Source: Bacillota bacterium
GTDB lineage: Bacteria; Bacillota; Clostridia; Christensenellales; UMGS416
NCBI GenBank assembly: GCA_023410875.1
Contig: JAEYPH010000044.1
Location: 1 to 19,882, forward strand
Direction: 5' to 3'
DNA length: 19,882 nt
Part shown: positions 15,163 through 19,882 of the stretch, piece after piece
Numbering within the stretch: the first letter of the stretch is position 1
Layout of the letters: every line of letters begins with the position of its first letter
Made by a program: the position numbers and the translations under genes
Notes under the pieces: generated by a model
Told to the model about the DNA's origin: nothing
What the model saw: the letters and a program-made list of their open reading frames with translations, nothing else
Databases searched by the model: none

Positions 15163-15214
15163 GCGCTCAGCTTGAGACACTGAGATACTGAGTGACCAAC
15201 TGTTCACCTTCAGA

Positions 15215-15241
15215 TTGTCATTCTGAGCGTAGCGAAGAATC
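15215..15241 (+). repeat. Dispersed repeat of the TGTCATTCTGAGCG type
   Basis: TTGTCATTCTGAGCGTAGCG followed by AAGAATC matches a short repeat that I recognise as widespread between genes of gut bacteria. It starts about 50 bases after the lipid-kinase stop. Its mobility mechanism is not evident here. Confidence 0.65.
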
Positions 15242-15276
15242 CCCTGAGTAAGAAGGTTTGCAGTGAGAGAGAGATT

Positions 15277-15516
15277 GCGGCCTGTGGGCCGCACGGAGCG
15301 TCACTTTTGTCAGCGGCAAAAGTGACCAAAACCGCTGGGGAGGCGCAGGCGAGTTCTTCATACCTGTTCGCCCGGCGCTCGGAACGACCAGCGGCGGGCA
15401 ACTAGGCGGCCTGTACGAGGCCGCCGTCGGCCACGCCCGCCCGCTGCCGGTCTCGGGCGACTGCCGCCGGTCGACTGGGAGAACTCGCAATGCGCCCGTT
15501 GCGGCCTCTGGGCCGC
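15277..15516. repeat. Multi-hairpin structured block bounded by near-identical palindromes
   Basis: The block starts and ends with GCGGCCTGTGGGCCGC (15277-15292) and GCGGCCTCTGGGCCGC (15501-15516). Between them lie a perfect 10-base stem GTCACTTTTG/CAAAAGTGAC (15300-15326), a long-range 9-base pairing GCGAGTTCT (15349-15357) with AGAACTCGC (15480-15488), a nearly complete GCCCGGCGCT/AGCGGCGGGC hairpin (about 15370-15399), and an 8-base stem GGCGGCCT/AGGCCGCC (15405-15425). Open frames here are shadows of the repeats with no ribosome binding site. It may be a nonautonomous mobile repeat or a structured RNA. Confidence 0.6.
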
Positions 15517-15578
15517 AAAATACGAAACCTGCGACATTAGGCAGCCCATCATCTAGGATGTAAAAAAGCGGCATCTAC

Positions 15579-15692
15579 TCAATAGTCGTAAGAAATTAGG
15601 ATTCCGTATAGTTGATGCTGGCCCGGCAAAAGCTGAAGCTGACAAGCACACAATGCTAAAAAAGAAACTGTTGTTGCAAAATTAGACATCAT
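15579..15692 (-). CDS. Small AT-rich gene, 37-residue peptide of unknown function
   Basis: The peptide starts MMSNFATTVSFLALCACQLQ and ends LYGILISYDY. Its first ATG lies eight bases after GGAGG (15701-15705). Residues 5-22 are hydrophobic with two cysteines (CAC), so it could be membrane-associated or exported; no classic charged signal-peptide N-terminus is present. Codon and base use are AT-richer than every neighbour, suggesting recent arrival. It is preceded by a perfect sigma-A promoter and a leader with strong predicted structure, which is the main reason to believe it is expressed. A T-tract follows the stop by about a dozen bases (15567-15562). I recognise no family; the transcript could equally act as an RNA. 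Confidence 0.45.
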   Translation of the reverse strand: MMSNFATTVSFLALCACQLQLLPGQHQLYGILISYDY

Positions 15693-15790
15693 GGACATCA
15701 CCTCCGATAATGTGAATGCACATTGCCCCACGTGATGAAGTGCATTCGCAATTACCGAGGGCAACATCAACTCTACGGAATCGCTGGGGC
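15693..15790 (-). promoter_or_regulatory. Structured leader with two adjacent hairpins and complementary loops
   Basis: On the minus strand, GCGATTCCG pairs with CGGTAATTGC (15784-15776 with 15757-15748, one bulge), and directly next to it GAATGCAC pairs with GTGCATTC (15747-15740 with 15721-15714). Both loops are 18 bases. Loop 1 contains TTGCCC and loop 2 contains GGGCAA, a perfect 6-base kissing match. The 5' end GCCCCA could instead pair with TGGGGC in loop 2. The ribosome binding site follows nine bases after hairpin 2. It does not match a riboswitch class that I can name. Confidence 0.5.
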
Positions 15791-15796
15791 ATTTTT

Positions 15797-15825
15797 ATTA
15801 TAGTAACACAATACTTTTTTGTCAA
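15797..15825 (-). promoter_or_regulatory. Perfect consensus sigma-A promoter
   Basis: Minus strand TTGACA (15825-15820), exactly 17 bases, TATAAT (15802-15797), in AT-rich surroundings. The expected start of transcription is near 15790, giving a leader of about 98 bases before the 37-codon gene. It starts 30 bases after the GNAT stop, so it is independent of the mnmA operon. Confidence 0.85.
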
Positions 15826-15854
15826 AAGAGTACTTGCCACAAGAAGTCCATTCC

Positions 15855-16400
15855 TTACTTCCTCCCCAACGCCAAATACTCATCCCTCGTCATTGAATAC
15901 ATCACGCTGTCATAAACCGTCCCGTCATAAATCCTGCTGCCCTGGCGCAGCGTGCCCTCATAGGTGAAGCCGCATTTCTCTATGACCCGCCGGCTCTTGC
16001 TGTTGTGCGGGTAGTGATACACCGACATCAGGCTTAAGCTCATCTCCTCGAAGGCGTAGTGCAGCACGGCGTGCACGGCTTCGGGCATGTATCCATGGCC
16101 CCAATGCTCCTCGGAGAGCACATAGCCCAGCATCTTCACATCGGGCACGTGGCTGCGCCGCTGGTCGTCGTGCAGGCCCACGGAGCCGATGGCTTGGTCG
16201 GTGTCCCGCAGGGCGATGGCCCACACCTCCTCACCGGAGACGAAGTTCTGCAGGATGCGCAGGCTGACCTCGCGGTTGGCGTGGGGCTCCCAGCCGGCGG
16301 CGGGGCCCACGTTGGGATTCCGGGCGTAGGCGTAGAAATCGTCCAGATCGTCCAGAGACCATGGCCGCAGGATCAGCCGCTCCGTATGCAACGTTTTCAT
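15855..16400 (-). CDS. GNAT-family N-acetyltransferase (RimJ/RimL type)
   Basis: A 181-residue acetyl-CoA-dependent acetyltransferase. The opening MKTLHTERLILRPWSLDDLD is the hallmark of the RimJ/RimL branch, which acetylates N-terminal amines of proteins or small amines. The acetyl-CoA site appears as GYVLSEEHWGHGYMPEAV, with WGHGY in place of the usual R/QxxGxG/A. The later NSKSRRVIEKCGFTYEGTLR is the conserved C-terminal helix and strand of the family. The start at 16400 follows GGAGG; a 15-residue upstream extension would overlap the mnmA end and lacks a site. It lies 17 bases after mnmA, so the two are probably one transcript. The substrate is unknown. Confidence 0.9.
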   Translation of the reverse strand: MKTLHTERLILRPWSLDDLDDFYAYARNPNVGPAAGWEPHANREVSLRILQNFVSGEEVWAIALRDTDQAIGSVGLHDDQRRSHVPDVKMLGYVLSEEHWGHGYMPEAVHAVLHYAFEEMSLSLMSVYHYPHNSKSRRVIEKCGFTYEGTLRQGSRIYDGTVYDSVMYSMTRDEYLALGRK

Positions 16401-16417
16401 GGGTGCCTCCTTTGGTC

Positions 16418-17482
16418 CTACTGTATAATGCCACCACCCAGACATTCTTCGCCGTCATAGAGCACCACGCTCTGCCCGGCAGCCATGGCCCGCTGGGGCT
16501 GTGCGAACTCCACAAGGGCGCCTTCATCGGTCAGCGTTACCCGCGCCGCCTGGTCGCTCTGACGGTAGCGCACCTTGGCCATGCAGTCGAAGGATTGGGC
16601 CGGCGGCTGCCCGGCGCAAAAGGTCATCTCCTCCAGGCGGCAGTGGCCGGCGAACAGCTCCGGCGGCTCCCCCTGGCTCACATACAGCGTGTTGTGCTCC
16701 AGGTCCTTGCCCACGACAAACCAAGGCTCCCCGGTGCCGCCGCCGCCGATGCCCAGGCCCTTACGCTGCCCCGGCGTATAATACATCAGGCCGTCGTGCC
16801 GGCCCACCTCGCGGCCATCCATCGTGCGCATGGGGCCGGGCTGCGCCGGCAGATAGCGCTGCAAAAACGCCTTGAACCGCCGCTCGCCGATGAAACAGAT
16901 GCCTGTGGAATCCTTCTTCTGGGCCACGTTGAGATTCGCCTGAGCGGCCAGGTCGCGCACCTGGGCCTTGCGCAGGGCTCCCAGCGGGAACACCACGCGG
17001 CTGAGCTGCGGCTGCGTGAGCATATAGAGGAAATAGCTTTGGTCCTTGTTTTCGTCCACGCCCTTGAGCAGCGCATGGCGGCCATCCCGACGCTCCACGC
17101 GGGCATAGTGGCCGGTGGCCAGGCGGCCGTCGCCCAGCTTGGCGGCGGTTTCCAACAGCTCGCGGAACTTGATCTCCCGGTTGCACAGCACATCGGGGTT
17201 GGGCGTGCGCCCGGCGCGGTATTCGGCCAGAAAGTGCTCGAACACCCGGTCCCAGTATTGGCGGGCGAAGTTCACAGTGTAATAGGGCACACCCAGCGCA
17301 TCGCACACCCGGCGCACATCCTCATAGTCGGCGGTGGCCGTGCACACGCCGTCGTCGTCTTCCTCTTCCCAATTCTTCATGAACACGCCCAGCACCTGCA
17401 GGCCCTGGTCTCGCAGCAGCAGCGCCGCCACCGCCGAATCCACGCCGCCGCTCATGCCCACGACAATCATCTCTTGAGCCAT
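16418..17482 (-). CDS. mnmA: tRNA-specific 2-thiouridylase MnmA
   Basis: A 354-residue enzyme that thiolates uridine 34 of tRNA(Lys), tRNA(Glu) and tRNA(Gln) using ATP and a sulfur carrier. The PP-loop is GMSGGVDSAV (SGGVDS at 11-16). The catalytic cysteines are Cys100 in NPDVLCNREIKF and Cys196 in DSTGICFIGER; both are present, so it should be active. The central GYARVE/GHYARVE-type and YYTPGQRKGLGIGG segments are typical, and the C-terminal beta-barrel ends in LGGGIIQ. The start at 17482 is chosen for AAGGA just upstream and because MAQEMIVVG is the usual opening; an upstream in-frame ATG at 17575 would overlap the promoter. It heads a two-gene unit with the GNAT gene. Confidence 0.96.
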   Translation of the reverse strand: MAQEMIVVGMSGGVDSAVAALLLRDQGLQVLGVFMKNWEEEDDDGVCTATADYEDVRRVCDALGVPYYTVNFARQYWDRVFEHFLAEYRAGRTPNPDVLCNREIKFRELLETAAKLGDGRLATGHYARVERRDGRHALLKGVDENKDQSYFLYMLTQPQLSRVVFPLGALRKAQVRDLAAQANLNVAQKKDSTGICFIGERRFKAFLQRYLPAQPGPMRTMDGREVGRHDGLMYYTPGQRKGLGIGGGGTGEPWFVVGKDLEHNTLYVSQGEPPELFAGHCRLEEMTFCAGQPPAQSFDCMAKVRYRQSDQAARVTLTDEGALVEFAQPQRAMAAGQSVVLYDGEECLGGGIIQ

Positions 17483-17530
17483 ACTTAATCCTTGCGTCCT
17501 CCGTCGGGCTGTCATGCCGACGTTTTCCCC

Positions 17531-17559
17531 ATGATACGTTGAGCCGCAGGCGCTGTCAA
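17531..17559 (-). promoter_or_regulatory. Sigma-A promoter of mnmA
   Basis: Minus strand TTGACA (17559-17554), 17-base spacer, TATCAT (17536-17531), one mismatch from consensus. It lies about 50 bases before the chosen mnmA start and so supports that start. It diverges from the aldo/keto reductase promoter 16 bases away. Confidence 0.75.
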
Positions 17560-17574
17560 CCATAGGCCCCTGCA

Positions 17575-17603
17575 TTGCTAAATTCCGACGAATGTGGTAT
17601 GGT
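17575..17603 (+). promoter_or_regulatory. Sigma-A promoter of the aldo/keto reductase gene
   Basis: TTGCTA (17575-17580), 17-base spacer, TATGGT (17598-17603), with TGG before the -10 giving an extended element. The ATG follows about 38 bases later with GGAGG eight bases upstream of it. The two promoters of this divergent region are back to back, so shared regulation is possible. Confidence 0.6.
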
Positions 17604-17640
17604 TTAGCTGCTCACGAAGGTAACGAAGGAGGCAACAAAA

Positions 17641-18630
17641 ATGACCTACGTTCCCGATGAAAACCGCTACAAGCAAATGACCTATACCCGGCTAGGCCGC
17701 AGTGGAATCCTGGTCAGCGCGCTGAGCCTGGGCCTGTGGCACAACTTCGGCCAGGAAACGCCCGAAGCCACCGCCCGCGCCATGGTGCGCCGCGCCTTCG
17801 ACCTGGGCATCACCCATTTTGACATCGCCAACAACTATGGCATCCCCGGCGGCTCGGCGGAGAGCACCTTCGGGCGCATCCTGAAATCCGACTTCACCAG
17901 CCATCGCGACGAGCTGCTCATCAGCACCAAGGCGGGCTACTACATGTGGCCGGGCCCCTACGGCGACTGGGGCAGCAAGAAATACCTGGTGTCCAGCCTG
18001 GACCAGAGCCTCAAGCGCATCGGCGTGGACTATGTGGACATCTTCTACCACCACCGCCCGGACCCCAACACGCCCATGGAGGAGACCATGGACGCGCTGG
18101 CGCACATCGTGCGCAGCGGCAAGGCCCTCTACGTGGGCCTCAGCAACTACAAGGCCGAGCAGACCGCCCAGGCGGAAAAGTTGCTCAATGAGCGGGGCGT
18201 GCACTGCCTGCTGCACCAGCCCAGCTATTCCATGCTCAACCGCTGGGTGGAGGACGGCCTGCTGCAGACCACCGGAGAACTGGGCATCGGCGTGGTGGCC
18301 TTCAGCCCCCTGGCCCAGGGCCTGCTGACCGGCAAATATCTAAAAGGCGTGCCGACGGACAGCCGCGCCATGCGCGACGGCCGCTTCCTCAAGCCCGAGC
18401 AGATCACAGCGGAGAAGATCGCCATGCTCAACCGGCTCAACGACATCGCCGCGGCCCGCGGCCAAACCCTTTCGCAGATGGCGCTCTCGTGGGTGCTGCG
18501 CGATGGCCGCGTGCATTCCTGCATCATCGGCGCATCCCGCGCAGAGCAGCTGGACGAGAACGTGGCGGCGCTGGCCAATGTCAAGTTCACGGCTGAGGAG
18601 TTGGCTGCCATAGATCGCGCCATCGGATAA
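17641..18630 (+). CDS. Aldo/keto reductase, YghZ-like
   Basis: A 329-residue NADPH-dependent oxidoreductase of the AKR (beta/alpha)8 barrel. The catalytic tetrad is visible: Asp61 and Tyr66 in HFDIANNYG, Lys97 in ISTKAGY and His137 or His138 in IFYHHRPD. The segments GPYGDWGSKKYLVSSLDQSL and AFSPLAQGLLTGKYL are typical of the YghZ/Kv-beta-like branch, which reduces L-glyceraldehyde 3-phosphate or methylglyoxal in E. coli. The C-terminal SCIIGASRAEQLDENVAAL binds the cofactor phosphate and adenine. A GGAGG site fixes the start. The exact substrate is not certain from sequence. A second hairpin cluster, before the next gene, separates it from the APH-like gene. Confidence 0.92.
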   Translation: MTYVPDENRYKQMTYTRLGRSGILVSALSLGLWHNFGQETPEATARAMVRRAFDLGITHFDIANNYGIPGGSAESTFGRILKSDFTSHRDELLISTKAGYYMWPGPYGDWGSKKYLVSSLDQSLKRIGVDYVDIFYHHRPDPNTPMEETMDALAHIVRSGKALYVGLSNYKAEQTAQAEKLLNERGVHCLLHQPSYSMLNRWVEDGLLQTTGELGIGVVAFSPLAQGLLTGKYLKGVPTDSRAMRDGRFLKPEQITAEKIAMLNRLNDIAAARGQTLSQMALSWVLRDGRVHSCIIGASRAEQLDENVAALANVKFTAEELAAIDRAIG

Positions 18631-18670
18631 AACTATAAAACAACCATTTAAAAGATGGGGCCGAAGGTTT

Positions 18671-18715
18671 CCAAAGGGCGACCGGAAAGCCCTTTGGTCG
18701 CGCCTGCAGGCGCGA
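18671..18715. repeat. Tandem hairpins between the reductase and APH-like genes
   Basis: CCAAAGGGC pairs with GCCCTTTGG (18671-18679 and 18689-18697), directly followed by the palindrome TCGCGCCTGCAGGCGCGA (18698-18715). No T-run follows on the plus strand. The CCAAAGGGC...GCCCTTTGG motif resembles short intergenic repeats of gut Clostridia, in my recollection. The hairpins end about ten bases before the AAGGGG ribosome binding site, so they may shape translation of the next gene or act as the end of the reductase transcript. Confidence 0.55.
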
Positions 18716-18737
18716 AACTCCTTGTAAGGGGTCTATA

Positions 18738-19748
18738 ATGCAGTTGGAACGCTTTCCGGTCGAGATCAGCGTGCTGTCATCCATGGCGTTGTCGCAGTAC
18801 ATAAAGGAGATGTACTTTGCGTCAAGCGCCAGTGTGGCCTGCCGGCTGCACTACAGGAGCATACACGACACCTACCGTGTCGTCGCCGACGGCACGGAGT
18901 ACTACCTCAAGGTGTACCGCCAGGGCTTAAGAACCAAAGAGGAGATCGAAGGGGAAACGCAACTGATCGATTGCCTGCGGCGTCACGGCATCGAAACCGC
19001 TCTGCCCATCCAGGACAAGCACGGCGCGCATGTCTCCTGCTTCCCTACCGCCGAAGGGGAACGCTACGGCGTGCTGTTTACCTCGGTTGGCGCCCGCTTT
19101 TTCAGTGACGCCGAAGAAACGCCGGAGCTCAACGAGCGTCTGGGCGAAAGCGTCGCGCGCATCCACCAAGTCTGGGATGCCGAAAACCCTCCGGCTGTGC
19201 GCACCCCGCTGGATGTGGAGCCCTTCATTCAAAGGCCCATGGATCATATTCGGGCCTTCCGCGAGCTGTACGAATTTGACATCGACTTTCTGGAAGACGT
19301 CGCACTAAGAACTGCCTCAGCCATTCAATCCTTAAGCAAGGATTCGCCGGCCTACGGCTTTTGCCATGGGGACATCTACGCGGACAACATCCGCTTCAAT
19401 GGCAATGACATGCCACTGCTGTTCGACTTCGATTTTGCCGGCATGGGCTGGAGGGCCTATGACGTCTCTCTGTACGCTTATGGCTTTGGCCTCGGCGCGG
19501 ACCAAAGCAAATTAGAGATGCGCAAACGCAGGCTGGACGCTTTCTTTAAGGGCTATCAAAAGCACATGTCTCTGTCGGACGAGTTCCTGAAATCCATCCC
19601 GCTCTTCATTCCGTTTCGCCGGATCTTCAACATCGGTTCCTTGTACATTGCCATGGCCAATGTCTGGGGGGACAACGCCGCTCTGCGCAGCACAAGGTCG
19701 GATATCGAAACGCTCAAGCGATGGCTGGAGTTGAATCCGGTGATCTAA
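18738..19748 (+). CDS. APH-family phosphotransferase (aminoglycoside/homoserine kinase-like)
   Basis: A 336-residue protein of the protein-kinase-like APH fold. The likely ATP-binding lysine is Lys58 in EYYLKVYRQ. The catalytic loop is FCHGDIYADNIRF (HGDxxxxN, 210-217), and the metal-binding DFD follows at 230-232 in LLFDFDFAGMGWRAYDVS. The C-terminal part is helical, as in SrkA/YihE, choline and homoserine-type kinases. The layout is complete and the active site intact. AAGGGG lies six bases before the ATG. Resistance to aminoglycosides should not be assumed: most chromosomal members phosphorylate metabolites or proteins. It lies in the region just before an insertion-sequence-like end, but its composition resembles neighbouring genes. 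Confidence 0.85.
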   Translation: MQLERFPVEISVLSSMALSQYIKEMYFASSASVACRLHYRSIHDTYRVVADGTEYYLKVYRQGLRTKEEIEGETQLIDCLRRHGIETALPIQDKHGAHVSCFPTAEGERYGVLFTSVGARFFSDAEETPELNERLGESVARIHQVWDAENPPAVRTPLDVEPFIQRPMDHIRAFRELYEFDIDFLEDVALRTASAIQSLSKDSPAYGFCHGDIYADNIRFNGNDMPLLFDFDFAGMGWRAYDVSLYAYGFGLGADQSKLEMRKRRLDAFFKGYQKHMSLSDEFLKSIPLFIPFRRIFNIGSLYIAMANVWGDNAALRSTRSDIETLKRWLELNPVI

Positions 19749-19765
19749 TCTTTTCCAAGTCATGA

Positions 19766-19882
19766 CCACCGGCTTAGCCGGTGGCTTGCACCAGCCCTAT
19801 AAGGGCATGATACAGGCTTGCGCCTAAAAGGCGCTCTGAAAATCTGCCAACCGCAAGCATTCTCTGGCAGCCCCTTAAGGGG
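19766..19882 (-). mobile_element. Hairpin cluster, probable IS200/IS605-type element end
   Basis: Five inverted repeats lie in under 120 bases: CCACCGGCT/AGCCGGTGG with a one-base loop (19766-19784), GCCCT/AGGGC (19794-19806), GCGCCT/AGGCGC (19820-19834), CTGCCA/TGGCAG (19844-19871), and CCCCTTAAGGGG at the very edge. Such subterminal hairpins, without terminal inverted repeats, are typical of IS200/IS605-family and REP-associated transposon ends. The sequence is reminiscent of ends I recall from Clostridia. No transposase is within the window, so the assignment and the boundary are tentative. The strand given is the guess that the element continues to the right. Confidence 0.45.

Noticed and set aside
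15277..15516. Possible CRISPR array because of repeated palindromes
   Set aside because: Only two 16-base units occur, 224 bases apart, with no regular spacers and no cas genes.
15210..15574. Several minus-strand frames in the repeat island
   Set aside because: They translate dispersed repeats and hairpins (for example the TGTCATTCTGAGCG unit), lack ribosome binding sites and have the composition of spurious proteins often predicted from such repeats.

Overview
The window reads as chromosome from a GC-rich, spore-forming member of the class Clostridia. The evidence is a spore germination protease (gpr), a SCIFF peptide with its radical SAM maturase (a gene pair that marks Clostridia), a radA...yacL neighbourhood, and strong GGAGG-type ribosome binding sites before almost every gene. 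A MotA/MotB stator pair suggests a motile cell. I cannot place the organism below class level with confidence.

Layout. Bases 1-124 look like the end of an IS481-type insertion sequence running off the left edge. From 187 to 3662 the minus strand carries motA, motB, scfA (SCIFF, 45 aa) and scfB (its maturase). At 4016-6011 the plus strand carries an ECF sigma factor overlapping a membrane protein that is probably its anti-sigma partner. A bidirectional hairpin terminator separates it from gpr on the minus strand (6070-6990). From 7346 to 15162 all genes are on the plus strand: a membrane-anchored beta-propeller-like protein, radA, an rRNA/tRNA-type methyltransferase, a YacL-like PIN/TRAM membrane protein, a cytoplasmic histidine kinase with a degenerate receiver-like domain, and a diacylglycerol/sphingoid kinase-family protein. 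Bases 15163-15850 are an accessory island of repeats, dense hairpins and a small AT-rich gene with a perfect sigma-A promoter. Then come mnmA plus a GNAT acetyltransferase (minus strand), an aldo/keto reductase and an APH-type kinase (plus strand), and at the right edge a hairpin cluster resembling an IS200/IS605-type end.

How the genes work together. The clear functional pairs are scfA/scfB (RiPP precursor and thioether-forming maturase), motA/motB (stator), and ECF sigma/anti-sigma (envelope signalling). radA and yacL are usual neighbours of disA, but disA is absent between them here; a methyltransferase and a palindromic repeat occupy that space.

The most interesting unexplained signals are (1) a conserved two-hairpin element found twice, upstream of scfB and of gpr, with compensatory changes in the stems; (2) a 37-codon gene at 15579-15692 behind a perfect TTGACA-17-TATAAT promoter and a leader predicted to form two adjacent hairpins with complementary loops; and (3) a roughly 240-base, multi-hairpin block at 15277-15516 bounded by near-identical 16-base palindromes. 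All folding statements are by eye.
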